Positions 29,891-39,705 of a stretch of 64,000 nucleotides of DNA are shown here, piece after piece. Source of the DNA: an uncultured Fretibacterium sp. Its GTDB lineage: Bacteria; Synergistota; Synergistia; Synergistales; Aminobacteriaceae. Under the pieces are notes generated by a model. That model was not told the origin of the DNA and did no database searches. It worked only from the letters and a program-made list of their open reading frames with translations. A program made the position numbers and the translations under genes. The stretch lies in assembly GCA_946186205.1 (NCBI GenBank), contig CAMHMH010000001.1, forward strand, positions 1 through 64,000. Direction: 5' to 3'. Each line of letters begins with the position of its first letter. Position 1 is the stretch's first letter.

Positions 29891-30768
29891 CAGTCGCCTA
29901 TTCTCATTTCGCGCTCAATCTCAAGCCGTGAAGACTCCATCACCGACACGAACATATGACGCTCTACATTTGTCATGCCTGAAAATATTGCGAAACCTTT
30001 GGGCTTTAATGCGCGTCTCACGTCAGGCAGCAGCGTAATGTTAGGATTAAGGAGTATATTTGCTGTGAGAATGTTTACTTGTCCTTTGAAGCCTTTGAGG
30101 AGGTCTCCTTCTGAAAGCTCGCAGATTTTCGGGTTGATTCCGTTAAGGTTCATGTTTCGTTTTGCCTCGTTGAGAGTCTCCGGGTCAATGTCTCTTGCGA
30201 TTGCCTTTCCTGCTCCGAGCTTCAATGCTGTGATGAATAATATCCCCGTTCCTGTACCGACATCAAGAATCGTGTCGCCCTTCTTCACAACTTCTTCAAT
30301 CAGCGACAAAGCAATCTGCGTGCTCTCATGATACCCTGTTCCGAATGCGCTGGCGGGGTAAATGTATATTGGCATACGTCCTTCTGGGATCTCGTCATCT
30401 TCATGCCACGGAGCCATAACGATTAAGCCCTTTCCGACCGGTAGCGGGGGGAATGCGTCATAATGCTGAGTGTTCCACGCTTCATTCTCGAGCTTGTAGC
30501 AGCGTGTGATACTTATGCCCGTAAAATTTGCGTCCTCAAGAATAAATTGCAGCTGAAAAATTACGTCATCAATTCCGCGTGAGCCTTCATAACTTGCACG
30601 GAGGAATAATAATTCATTGCCGTAAAAATCATTCTCCGTGAAAATTTCTGAGCCAATCGCTTCACTAAGGGCTGCTATTGTGCTGAGTCTCTCTTCATTA
30701 TGTGAACGGTTATACAAAGCGCAAGGCACGCTGAGTTCGACAATCCACCAGAAATTATTATCCTTCAT
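29857..30768 (-). CDS. prmA: Ribosomal protein L11 methyltransferase
   Basis: AFGTGYHESTQIAL, ILDVGTGTGIL, LTANILLNPN. Confidence 0.92.
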   Translation of the reverse strand: MKDNNFWWIVELSVPCALYNRSHNEERLSTIAALSEAIGSEIFTENDFYGNELLFLRASYEGSRGIDDVIFQLQFILEDANFTGISITRCYKLENEAWNTQHYDAFPPLPVGKGLIVMAPWHEDDEIPEGRMPIYIYPASAFGTGYHESTQIALSLIEEVVKKGDTILDVGTGTGILFITALKLGAGKAIARDIDPETLNEAKRNMNLNGINPKICELSEGDLLKGFKGQVNILTANILLNPNITLLPDVRRALKPKGFAIFSGMTNVERHMFVSVMESSRLEIEREMRIGDWWGCRAVKAWG

Positions 30769-30838
30769 AAATTTTTCTCCTGATTAGTTTTGTGTGATTA
30801 GTGTATATGTTATCATGCCTGAAAATCTCAAGGAGTGA

Positions 30839-32005
30839 TTGTTAATGAAGAAGATTGTTGCGCTGATGATGATATTCTGCGTGTGTCATTGCGTATGTGC
30901 GTGTGCTGAAACGAGAGCGCGTTTTCTTTTCATCGGGGACATAATGATTCACGACCAGCAGTTAGACGCGGCGAGGCTCAAAGACGGAACGTATAATTTC
31001 TCGCCTTCATTCAGGAGGGTTAAGCCGCTGCTGAGAGACTCATTTCTTGTTGGTAATCTTGAGACCGTTTTTGCAGGAACAGGAAAGAAACTAAAGTATG
31101 CTGGCTTCCCGTTCTTTAACACGCCGGATGTATTCATTGAGAATCTTTCGGGTGATTTGGGAGTTGATTTGCTGACACTTGCGAACAATCATATTTTTGA
31201 CCGGGGCGCGGAAGGTGCGAGACGTACAGCAGAGATTCTCACTTCCTCCGATATTCCGTGGATAGGACTCGGAGTCGGTGATATTCCCTCGAACGATGCA
31301 ATCATCCTCGACAACAGCGGAATCAAAGCGGCGTTCATTAATCACTCATACGGGAGCAACATGTGGCCTAAATCATCAGACGTTCACCTTAATGTTTACG
31401 GAGAAGATGACATTGTTACGAGCATGACCCGCGCAAAGAGTTTGAGTCCTGATGTGATTATCGCGCTGTTTCACTGGGGGAATGAGTATCACTACAAGCC
31501 TAACGTCCATCAGAAGAGGGCAGCGAATGTTGCATTACGTGAGGGAGCGTCATTAGTTGTTGGGACTCACCCGCATGTGCTTCAGCCTGTAGATGTTATT
31601 GTGAGTGATGACAGTGTGAAGGCTGTAGCGTGGTCATTGGGAAATTTCGTATCATTCCAGAGGACTCGCCCTCGTGAAAGAAGCGTGATACTTTCGGCTG
31701 AGTTCGTGAAGAATGATGACGGTGCAACGAGGCTCGCAAGCCTGAGTATTGCTCCGCTGTATGTGGTTGCGCCCGGCTCAAAGCGTACTGAAGTAACATA
31801 CGCGGGGAGTAATGAATCGCTGATTGAGTCGCTTGATTTTGACGGGATGAATAAGTCTCAGGTGAAAAATTTGCGTTCAATCGGCCATGCTGTGAATGAG
31901 TTTCTCGGAGTGCAGAAAGTTTTTGACGGTTACGGCTTCAATATATTGTGGCGTGAAGAGAGTCGCGATGTACTTCCCAAGAGCAGACGTAAATCACCAA
32001 TGTAA
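30839..32005 (+). CDS. CapA family (poly-gamma-glutamate synthesis-like) protein
   Basis: FIGDIMIHDQQL, LANNHIFDRG, HWGNEY, GTHPHVLQPV. Confidence 0.9.
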   Translation: MLMKKIVALMMIFCVCHCVCACAETRARFLFIGDIMIHDQQLDAARLKDGTYNFSPSFRRVKPLLRDSFLVGNLETVFAGTGKKLKYAGFPFFNTPDVFIENLSGDLGVDLLTLANNHIFDRGAEGARRTAEILTSSDIPWIGLGVGDIPSNDAIILDNSGIKAAFINHSYGSNMWPKSSDVHLNVYGEDDIVTSMTRAKSLSPDVIIALFHWGNEYHYKPNVHQKRAANVALREGASLVVGTHPHVLQPVDVIVSDDSVKAVAWSLGNFVSFQRTRPRERSVILSAEFVKNDDGATRLASLSIAPLYVVAPGSKRTEVTYAGSNESLIESLDFDGMNKSQVKNLRSIGHAVNEFLGVQKVFDGYGFNILWREESRDVLPKSRRKSPM

Positions 32006-32069
32006 AAGATAAAATTTTGGTGTAATATTCTCTTATCCACAACACGAACAAAAACAAGGAGGCTAATAA

Positions 32070-32690
32070 ATGGCCGGAGTCTATGAATGCATATCGTTAA
32101 TCGCAGAACGTATCACAGAAAATAAAGACTTCCTCACCGAATTAGACCGCGAAATAGGCGACTCGGATCACGGCATAAACATGGCGCGTGGATTCGCTGC
32201 TGTCATGGAGAAATTATCCCCGGAAGATTCCGACATCGGCGCAACGTTGAAGAAGGCGGGAATGACTCTCTTGTCGAAAGTCGGCGGAGCTTCAGGGCCT
32301 CTATACGGTACGGCATACATGGAGGCCGGGAAAATCACGGCGGGCAAAACGGAGCTTACTCCCTCAGACATGAAAGCGGTAATTGAGTCGGCAATCGCTG
32401 GAATACAGAAGCGCGGAAAAGCCGTAAAGGGTGAAAAGACTATGCTTGACGCGTTAATACCTGCGTGCGAGTCATTCTCAGAAAGCATTGCTCACGGTGC
32501 GGACATGATTGCGGCGTTGGAGTCAGCGTGTGAGTCAGCTCGTGAAGGAGTCGAATACACAAAGACGATAATCGCGACAAAGGGCCGGGCAAGTTATCTC
32601 GGCGAGCGCAGCATAGGACATCAGGACCCCGGCGCAACGTCAGCACTAATTACGCTTGAGGCAATCCTGGACTACTACAAGGGGGCATAA
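32070..32690 (+). CDS. dhaL: Dihydroxyacetone kinase subunit DhaL
   Basis: REIGDSDHGINMARG, GGASGPLYGTAY. Confidence 0.95.
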   Translation: MAGVYECISLIAERITENKDFLTELDREIGDSDHGINMARGFAAVMEKLSPEDSDIGATLKKAGMTLLSKVGGASGPLYGTAYMEAGKITAGKTELTPSDMKAVIESAIAGIQKRGKAVKGEKTMLDALIPACESFSESIAHGADMIAALESACESAREGVEYTKTIIATKGRASYLGERSIGHQDPGATSALITLEAILDYYKGA

Positions 32691-32691
32691 C

Positions 32692-33087
32692 ATGGTAGGA
32701 ATCGTAATAGTGTCTCACAGCTGGAAGATTGCTGAAGGAGTCTGCGACCTTGCGCGTGAAATGGCACACGGCCATGAAGGGATAATACCTGCTGGCGGAC
32801 TCGATGACGGCTCAACGGGAACTGACGCACAGAGAATAGCGGACGCGATTGTCGAGGCTGATACGGGCGACGGAGTAGTGATACTTGCGGACATAGGGAG
32901 CGCGATAATGAGTGCGGAGTCAGCGATTGAGATTCTTGAAGACGAGGGGCGCGGAATCAATGCGGTGATTGCTGATGCTCCTATTGTTGAAGGTTCAGTG
33001 TGCGCTGTCGTTGAGGCTGCCGGGGGAGGAAGTATTGAGTCTGTTTTGTCGGCAGCAGAAGAGTCACGCGAGGCAAATAAACTTTAG
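32692..33087 (+). CDS. dhaM: PTS-dependent dihydroxyacetone kinase phosphotransferase subunit DhaM (EIIA-like only)
   Basis: IVIVSHSWKIAEGV, GTDAQRIADAI, ILADIGSA. Confidence 0.93.
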   Translation: MVGIVIVSHSWKIAEGVCDLAREMAHGHEGIIPAGGLDDGSTGTDAQRIADAIVEADTGDGVVILADIGSAIMSAESAIEILEDEGRGINAVIADAPIVEGSVCAVVEAAGGGSIESVLSAAEESREANKL

Positions 33088-33102
33088 GGAGGAATAATCG
33101 AC

Positions 33103-34098
33103 ATGAAGAAGTTAATCAACGGCGTGGAGAATATTGTTGACGAAATGTTAGACGGAATGACGGCGGCATATCCTCAGTACGTGAAGAGGCTTGAAGGTTT
33201 CAACGTTCTTGTGCGTGCGTGCGGTGCGTCTCCGAAAGTTGCGCTTGTGTCAGGCGGCGGATCAGGTCATGAACCCTCGCACGGGGGCTTTGTTGGCCGG
33301 GGAATGCTTGACGGTGCTGTGGCGGGTGAAGTGTTCACGTCCCCGACTCCCGATCAGGTATACGAGGCTGTGAAGGCTGTGAACGGCGGAAAAGGAGTCT
33401 TGCTCATCATAAAGAATTACACGGGCGATGTGATGAATTTCGAGATGGCCGAAGAGATGTCAGCGGACGAGGGAATCAAAGTCGAGCATGTAATAGTTGC
33501 TGATGATGTAGCTGTGGAAAATTCGACGTGGACGACAGGCCGAAGGGGAATCGCGGGTACAGTTCTCGTTCACAAAATCGCGGGTGCATGTGCTGAGTCG
33601 GGTGCGGAACTTGCTGACGTTAAGAGAGTCGCCGAGAAAGTAATCGCTAACGTTCGCTCGATGGGAATGGCTGTAAATGCGTGCACAGTACCTGCTGCGG
33701 GGAAGGTGAGCTTTGAGCTTGCGGAAGACGAGATAGAGATCGGGATCGGCATTCACGGCGAACCCGGGACTCACCGTGAGAAAATTTCTGACGTGAACAA
33801 CATAGCCGATAAACTTCTGGAGAAAATTTTTGCCGAGGGGATTTACGGTGAAGGTGATGAAGTTTGCGTGCTTGTGAATGGGATGGGCGGCACTCCGTTA
33901 ATGGAGCTTCTTGTTGCGAACAAGCACGTGAAGAGTGTCATTGAGAGTCGCGGCCTCAAAGTCGTGAAGACTCTTGTCGGGAACTACATGACCTCGCTCG
34001 ACATGGAAGGCTTCTCAATAACGCTGCTGAAACTTGATGAGGAACTGAAAAAATATCTTGACGCACCTGCTGACACGCCTGCGTTTGTTCAGTGCTGA
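33103..34098 (+). CDS. dhaK: Dihydroxyacetone kinase subunit DhaK
   Basis: ALVSGGGSGHEPSHGGFVG, GIHGEPGTHR. Confidence 0.96.
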   Translation: MKKLINGVENIVDEMLDGMTAAYPQYVKRLEGFNVLVRACGASPKVALVSGGGSGHEPSHGGFVGRGMLDGAVAGEVFTSPTPDQVYEAVKAVNGGKGVLLIIKNYTGDVMNFEMAEEMSADEGIKVEHVIVADDVAVENSTWTTGRRGIAGTVLVHKIAGACAESGAELADVKRVAEKVIANVRSMGMAVNACTVPAAGKVSFELAEDEIEIGIGIHGEPGTHREKISDVNNIADKLLEKIFAEGIYGEGDEVCVLVNGMGGTPLMELLVANKHVKSVIESRGLKVVKTLVGNYMTSLDMEGFSITLLKLDEELKKYLDAPADTPAFVQC

Positions 34099-34108
34099 GT
34101 GAAAATGA

Positions 34109-34140
34109 TTGCCCCTCTCGATAATGGGAGGGGTTTTTTT
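34109..34140 (+). terminator. dha operon terminator
   Basis: gcccctctcgataatgggaggggttttttt. Confidence 0.85.
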
Positions 34141-34158
34141 GTGGGAGGACATAAAGAA

Positions 34159-34187
34159 AGAGTCCCCGTTATAGGCGTGAGGACTCT
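34159..34187 (-). terminator. Pilin cassette 1 terminator with ATAGGCG loop
   Basis: agagtccccgttataggcgtgaggactct; T-rich on minus strand. Confidence 0.7.
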
Positions 34188-34238
34188 AAAAATGTATTGT
34201 GTTGTTTGATTATAGGTTTGTCGATTGTTCGTTTGTGA

Positions 34239-34775
34239 TTAGCGTACTCTCATATAGACCGTGTCTGTAGTTCCATCGTACGCACTATCGTAATCTGTGG
34301 TCTGACTACCTGCCTCTCCAGTAACATTAGCTTTTTTGAAAGCTGCCGATGTTGCTTTGCTTGCAAGTATCTTGGCGACTTTTGAATTTGCTTCGGGAAG
34401 TTTGTATGACAACCACCACTGTTTATTAGTATCAACTGAAATGTTGTATTTTCCTACCGTTTCACTTCCTGCGGCTGCTGTCGTTATGATGGAGTTTTCT
34501 CCAGTAACATCCATCTTTGTGTAAGGACCTAAGCCAGTCTTAATTGTTCCGGCTAAAGTAGTGCCTCCATCTGATGCATCGCATGTGGTTCTGTTATCAG
34601 CGTAGTACATATTCATTGCCGCACCGATAATGTTAAACTCCTCAACGATTTTGTTTGCAGTTGCGATGTTGTTTGCCTCTGAACCTCCTACTACACCCAT
34701 TGCACTGAGAATACCGATTATTCCGATGACGATCAGCAACTCCACGAGCGTGAATCCTTTGCGTGCTTTCTTCAT
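34239..34775 (-). CDS. Type IV pilin / pseudopilin-like protein (cassette 1)
   Basis: Prepilin N-terminus RKGFTLVELLIVIGIIGILSAMG; RBS aggagg. Confidence 0.93.
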   Translation of the reverse strand: MKKARKGFTLVELLIVIGIIGILSAMGVVGGSEANNIATANKIVEEFNIIGAAMNMYYADNRTTCDASDGGTTLAGTIKTGLGPYTKMDVTGENSIITTAAAGSETVGKYNISVDTNKQWWLSYKLPEANSKVAKILASKATSAAFKKANVTGEAGSQTTDYDSAYDGTTDTVYMRVR

Positions 34776-35005
34776 GTGAATCTTTCCTCCTAATTATTTT
34801 TCCTTGTCTCATCCGCCGCCTATTACAGATGAGTCCTTCTTGCAGACTGATTACTGCAAAACCCTTTACGCTGTTACTTGTTACTTTGTGAAACGGAAAA
34901 ATTTTTTGCACACAACTAATTCACACATCCCCTTGCCTTTGTGATATAATCTCTCACAGAGACAAAGAAAATGCTCCGCACTAATTGTGTGCGTTTCCTA
35001 ATGAC
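34776..35005 (-). promoter_or_regulatory. Long structured 5' leader of pilin 1, with extended -10 TGCTATAAT on minus strand (plus 35012-35020)
   Basis: Hairpins ctcatc..gatgag (34808-34833) and ttgcag..ctgcaa; conserved with pilin 2 leader. Confidence 0.6.
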
Positions 35006-35037
35006 AAAAAAATTATAGCATAAACTTTGTCTTTTTT
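34957..35037 (+). ncRNA. Candidate small RNA opposite pilin 1 leader
   Basis: Extended -10 TGATATAAT at 34942-34950; AGACAAAG (34960-34967) pairs with CTTTGTCT (35025-35032) before U-tract; conserved at two other loci. Confidence 0.45.
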
Positions 35038-35138
35038 GTTATACCCTCACACAAATTTTTCACAAACATTTCTTGACGCTCTCAATCTCAGCACGTATAC
35101 TTTTCATCATCCAAATAAAATTTCAGGGACAACATAAT

Positions 35139-36080
35139 ATGAATGACACAAACACGCAGCACAAAGACAGGCTCTTCAAGTTCATATTCGGCAACCCGGA
35201 TCATAAAGAATGGACGCTGAGTCTATACAACGCGCTTAACGGTTCGGATTACACAGACCCGGAGGCAATCGAGTTCAATACGATCGAGAATGTGATATAC
35301 ATGGGCACGAAAAATGATGTCTCATTCATCGTAATGGACGCTATGAATCTCTGGGAGCATCAGTCATCTGTTAATCCTAATTTGCCCGTGCGTTTCCTGA
35401 TATACGCGGGGCAGCTTTACGACAAGTATCTTGCAGATAATGACATATACAGGTACGGCAGAAGGCTGCACAGACTCCCGAAGCCAAGTTGTATATGCTT
35501 CTACAACGGCACAGAGAAACAGCCCGAAGAACAAATATTGAGATTGAGCAGCGCATTCGGAGCGGAAGACGGAGATATAGAAGTCCGTGTGAGAATGCTC
35601 AACGTAAATTACGGATTCAGCCGGGCATTGATGGAGGTGTGCAAGGTGCTTGAAGAATATTCAGAAGTTGTTGACGGAGTGAGGAAGAATCGCAGGGTTA
35701 TGCGTACACTTGGCGATGCGGTTGACGCTGTTATTGACGACATGCCTGATGATTATATCCTCAAGAAGTTTCTTGTTGCGCACAGGGCGGAGGTGAAAGG
35801 TATGTATCTCACAGAATACAACGCGGAGAAGGAACAGCAGCGGGCACTCAGGGAAGGACGCGAAGAAGGCCGCGAGATTGGTCTTGAAGAAGGTCGTGCA
35901 GAAGGTCGCGAGATTGGACTCACTGAAGGACGTACAGAAGGACAGCATAATGAAAAAGAACGCGCAGTGATTGCTATGCTCAAAGAGAGTCTCCCGCTGT
36001 CATTAATCGCAAAGATCAGCGAGCTCTCAGAAGACACAATACGCACAATCGCATCAGGACTCGGAATCACATTGGCATGA
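35139..36080 (+). CDS. Rpn/PD-(D/E)XK nuclease family transposase-like protein with charged EGREIGLxEGR repeats
   Basis: HKDRLFKFIFGN..., MDAMNLWEHQSS, C-terminal REEGREIGLEEGRAEGREIGLTEGRTEG. Confidence 0.85.
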   Translation: MNDTNTQHKDRLFKFIFGNPDHKEWTLSLYNALNGSDYTDPEAIEFNTIENVIYMGTKNDVSFIVMDAMNLWEHQSSVNPNLPVRFLIYAGQLYDKYLADNDIYRYGRRLHRLPKPSCICFYNGTEKQPEEQILRLSSAFGAEDGDIEVRVRMLNVNYGFSRALMEVCKVLEEYSEVVDGVRKNRRVMRTLGDAVDAVIDDMPDDYILKKFLVAHRAEVKGMYLTEYNAEKEQQRALREGREEGREIGLEEGRAEGREIGLTEGRTEGQHNEKERAVIAMLKESLPLSLIAKISELSEDTIRTIASGLGITLA

Positions 36081-36201
36081 CTCAAATTTTCCCCTTTGGC
36101 TTGAACATGGCCGTGGGGAATTTCTTTTCTCTTGACGAACTCAATCAGAGTCCGTATACTTTGCGGCATTCAAAAATTTTGCAGTGAGGTATTATTATCA
36201 G

Positions 36202-36762
36202 GTGCTAAAAGACAAGCCCGCAAGAAAATTACGGCAGGACAGGTTAGCGGAAATCCTAAAATCAAATCCCATGATTACGGACAATGAATTAGCTTCCCGG
36301 CTCGATGTCAGCATATCTACAGTGAGGCTTGACCGCGCATTGATGGGAGTCCCGGAATTACGCGAGAGGATTCGCACAATGGCACAAAACGCTGTGAGCA
36401 AGTTGCAGTCATTGAATCCCTCTGAAGTGATAGGAGACCTCTTAGAGCTTGAGCCGGACAAATGGGCATTATCAGTTTTGCGGACGGCCAAAGATATGGC
36501 GTTCAGGTTCACGGACATTGTGAGCGACAACTACATTTACGCTCAGGCAGGGTCTATCGCTGTCGCTGTCATCAACTCCGCAAAGGTCATAATCGACTCA
36601 ATGAGGGGACATTACAGCGGCCATGCTCATGTCGGAGATGTGTTGATTGCGCGCGCAAAAGTCGGAGTGAATCATGAAGGCAAAAAGATTGTCAGCGTCC
36701 GCACAAAAGCAGGGGGCAAAGAAATTTTTGTAGGGCGTTTCATCATCGAAATACTAGAATAG
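36202..36762 (+). CDS. fapR: FapR-like transcription factor for fatty acid biosynthesis
   Basis: HTH (ITDNELASRLDVSISTVRLDRALMGVPELRERI) plus hot-dog domain; adjacent to plsX. Confidence 0.85.
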   Translation: MLKDKPARKLRQDRLAEILKSNPMITDNELASRLDVSISTVRLDRALMGVPELRERIRTMAQNAVSKLQSLNPSEVIGDLLELEPDKWALSVLRTAKDMAFRFTDIVSDNYIYAQAGSIAVAVINSAKVIIDSMRGHYSGHAHVGDVLIARAKVGVNHEGKKIVSVRTKAGGKEIFVGRFIIEILE

Positions 36763-36781
36763 CCAGGCAGGTGAATAAACT

Positions 36782-37768
36782 TTGAGCAGAAAAATTACGA
36801 TAGCACTTGACGCAATGGGAGGAGACAACGCGCCTTCCGAGATCTGCAAGGGAGCTTATGAAGCCTGCACGCAGTATGACGACATAGAGTTAATACTCAC
36901 AGGCGACACACAGCGAATCAAATCATGTCTCACTCCTCACGATCGAATCCATATTGAGCACGCAACAGAAATCATTGACCCCGACGAACACCCCGCGAAC
37001 GCAATCCGCAAGAAGAAAGACTCAAGCCTCCGTGTAGCTATGGAGATGGTGAGACGAGGAGACGCGCAGGGATGTATCAGCGCAGGGAGCACGGGTGCAA
37101 TCGTCGCAGGAGGAGTCCTCGTTGTCGGACGCATTGAAGGAATCGATCGGCCCGCGTTGGGAGTCCCGATCCCGTCAGCAGACAAAGTATCATTCATGCT
37201 TGACGTAGGAGCAACAGTACGGTGCAAGCCTGAAAATCTTTTGCAGTTCGCGCAGATGGGAAGCGTTTACTCACGGAAAATTCTCGGAGTCGATAATCCT
37301 GAAGTCAAATTGTTGTCGAACGGCAGCGAGGATATTAAAGGTGATGACACTGTGCTTGCTGCCCGTGAGCTTATCGAAAAGAAAGGCGCGGTGAGGTTCG
37401 GAGGATACATTGAGGGTAACGAGGTATTTTTCGGCAAAGCTGATGTAGTTGTGTGTGACGGCTTCAACGGAAATATTGCGCTCAAATTGGGCGAGGGGTT
37501 AATTCAGCGACTCAAGTCAACACTTTCTGAGGAAGTCAGCAAATCTTTCATGGCCAAAGCCGGAATATTATTGCTTGCTCCTACAGTCAGGAAATTATTA
37601 GCCCGCTTCAGCTATGAGAAATACGGCGGGACTCCTCTGCTCGGCGTTAAAGGCGCGGTGCTTAAAGCTCATGGCCGGTCAAAGTCAAACGCAATCGTCA
37701 GTGCAATCTCAGCCGCAAGGAAGTACATAGCAGAAGACGGAACAGAACAAATCAACCGTGAAATTTAG
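36782..37768 (+). CDS. plsX: Phosphate acyltransferase PlsX
   Basis: ITIALDAMGGDNAPSEI. Confidence 0.96.
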   Translation: MSRKITIALDAMGGDNAPSEICKGAYEACTQYDDIELILTGDTQRIKSCLTPHDRIHIEHATEIIDPDEHPANAIRKKKDSSLRVAMEMVRRGDAQGCISAGSTGAIVAGGVLVVGRIEGIDRPALGVPIPSADKVSFMLDVGATVRCKPENLLQFAQMGSVYSRKILGVDNPEVKLLSNGSEDIKGDDTVLAARELIEKKGAVRFGGYIEGNEVFFGKADVVVCDGFNGNIALKLGEGLIQRLKSTLSEEVSKSFMAKAGILLLAPTVRKLLARFSYEKYGGTPLLGVKGAVLKAHGRSKSNAIVSAISAARKYIAEDGTEQINREI

Positions 37769-37780
37769 AGAGGTGAGAGA

Positions 37781-38758
37781 ATGTTAAAGACAAATATTAT
37801 TCTCAAGGGAAAAGATAACCGCATATGCAAATTATTAGGCACAGAATATCCCATCATACAAGGCGGTATGGCATGGGTGGCAAACGCCGAATTAGCATCA
37901 GCAGTCAGCAACGCAGGCGGACTCGGAATCATCGCAGCTGCCGCTACTCCCCCCGAAATCTTAGAGCAGGAAATCATCAAAGCCAAAAAGTTATTGCTGC
38001 CCGGCAAACCTTTCGGACTCAATATCATGCTCATGTCCCCGACAGCCGAGAGCGCACTAGAAGTCGCCGTGAAGCATAAAGTCCCCGTAGTAACAACAGG
38101 AGCAGGAAGCCCCGGAAAATTCCTCGAACGTTTGAAGCCACTCGGAACAATCGTAATACCCGTAGTAGCTTCTGTAGCTCAGGCAAGACGAGTCGAAAAG
38201 CAGGGAGCAGATGCAGTTGTAGCTGAGGGAATGGAGGCAGGCGGACATATCGGTGAGCTTACGACAATGGTGCTTACTCCGCAAATCTCGCAGGCCGTGA
38301 ATATCCCCGTTGTGTGTGCGGGCGGTGTTGCTGACGGACGGGGAGTCGCCGCGGCTTTTGCGTTAGGCGCTGAAGGCGTTCAGGTCGGAACAAGATTCAT
38401 TTGCTGCGAGGAATGCACCGTACATCCTAACTACAAACAGGCAGTTATTGACGCTCGCGACAGGTCAACAGCTATTACAGGTCAGAGTCTCGGTCATCCC
38501 GTAAGGTGTTTGCGCAACAAATTAACGGCGGAATTTGAGAGGCTCGAACATGACAACGCGCCCGCGTCAGAGATTGAAGCACTCGGCACCGGGAAATTGC
38601 GCGCAGCAGTTGTTGACGGCGACACTGAATGGGGTTCTCTCATGTCGGGACAAAGCGCGGCGATGGTCAATGACATTCTCCCGGCAAGAGACATAATCAC
38701 GCGAATGTTCACAGAGGCAGAAGAGATCATGCAGAATATGTCAGGGGTGAAAGAATGA
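37781..38758 (+). CDS. fabK: Enoyl-ACP reductase II (FMN-dependent FabK)
   Basis: YPIIQGGMAWVANAELASAVSNAGGLG, VVAEGMEAGGHIG. Confidence 0.94.
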   Translation: MLKTNIILKGKDNRICKLLGTEYPIIQGGMAWVANAELASAVSNAGGLGIIAAAATPPEILEQEIIKAKKLLLPGKPFGLNIMLMSPTAESALEVAVKHKVPVVTTGAGSPGKFLERLKPLGTIVIPVVASVAQARRVEKQGADAVVAEGMEAGGHIGELTTMVLTPQISQAVNIPVVCAGGVADGRGVAAAFALGAEGVQVGTRFICCEECTVHPNYKQAVIDARDRSTAITGQSLGHPVRCLRNKLTAEFERLEHDNAPASEIEALGTGKLRAAVVDGDTEWGSLMSGQSAAMVNDILPARDIITRMFTEAEEIMQNMSGVKE

Positions 38759-39702
38759 TGAGTTACGCATTAATTTTTCCCGGGCAGGGCTCGCAGTCTG
38801 TCGGAATGGGACGAGAATTGTACGAGGCTTTCACGTCAGCAAAAAACATTTTTGACGAGGCAGACGACTCTTTGTCCGAACATCTTACGCGACTCATTTT
38901 CGAGGGCAGCGAGTCAGAATTAACACTCACAAAGAACGCACAGCCCGCTATTATGACAGTCAGCATAGCGGCTCTTGCTGTGTTGCGTGATGAGATGGGC
39001 GCAAACATTTCACCGTCATGCATGGCCGGACACAGTTTAGGCGAGTACACCGCGTTATGTGCTTCAGGAGTGATTGACTTTTCGGACGCTGTGAAACTCG
39101 TTAGGAATCGCGGTATCTTTATGCAGGAGGCAGTCCCGGAAGGTGTCGGAGGAATGGCGGCGTTAATCGGCGGGAGTCGTGATGACGTTCTGAAGCTCTG
39201 CGAGTCCGTCGCCCCTAATGGTGAAGTCAGTCCCGCGAATTTCAACTGCCCCGGACAAGTCGCAATATCAGGAATGAATGAGTACATTGACGCGGCAATC
39301 GACAACGCAAAATCATTCGGCATAAAACGCGCCGTAAAGCTCAGTGTCAGCGCGCCTTTTCACAGCCAATACATGAAGCCCGCAGCCGATAAGCTCAAAT
39401 CCGAGTTCGCAAAAATTTCCTGGCATGAAGCAAAGTATGACATCATCTCAAACGTAAACGCAAAGCCCGTGAAAGACCCCGCAGAAATTCAGCAGAGGTT
39501 ATACGCTCAGACATTCAGCCCGGTATTGTGGGAAGACTCCGTGTCATTCATGGCCGGGGATTTAGGGATTGAGTCATTCTACGAGATCGGGCCGGGTGAA
39601 GTTCTTTCAGGACTCGTGAAGAAATGCCGCAAGGGACTCGATTTGTTTTCAGCAGGCACTCCCGAAAAACTTGAAGCCCTTCGCGCAAAAATGGAGGGCT
39701 AA
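38755..39702 (+). CDS. fabD: Malonyl-CoA-ACP transacylase
   Basis: IFPGQGSQSVGMG, AGHSLGEYTAL. Confidence 0.96.
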   Translation: MMSYALIFPGQGSQSVGMGRELYEAFTSAKNIFDEADDSLSEHLTRLIFEGSESELTLTKNAQPAIMTVSIAALAVLRDEMGANISPSCMAGHSLGEYTALCASGVIDFSDAVKLVRNRGIFMQEAVPEGVGGMAALIGGSRDDVLKLCESVAPNGEVSPANFNCPGQVAISGMNEYIDAAIDNAKSFGIKRAVKLSVSAPFHSQYMKPAADKLKSEFAKISWHEAKYDIISNVNAKPVKDPAEIQQRLYAQTFSPVLWEDSVSFMAGDLGIESFYEIGPGEVLSGLVKKCRKGLDLFSAGTPEKLEALRAKMEG

Positions 39703-39705
39703 ATC

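Noticed and set aside
33085-33103. dhaM-TAG-dhaK in-frame junction
   Set aside because: TAGGGAGGAATAATCGACATG supplies an SD and ATG; ordinary operon spacing.
34776-34900. Pilin leader as a c-di-GMP (GEMM) riboswitch
   Set aside because: Some resemblance in context and hairpins (gcgtaaaggg) but I could not place the conserved GEMM core; cmsearch with RF01051/RF01786 would decide.
35139-36080. Rpn-like gene as an active insertion sequence
   Set aside because: No terminal inverted repeats or target duplication seen; treated as a domesticated or solitary PD-(D/E)XK protein.
37766-37781. plsX-TAG-fabK in-frame junction
   Set aside because: AGAGGTGAGAGAATG provides an SD and start; no need for readthrough.
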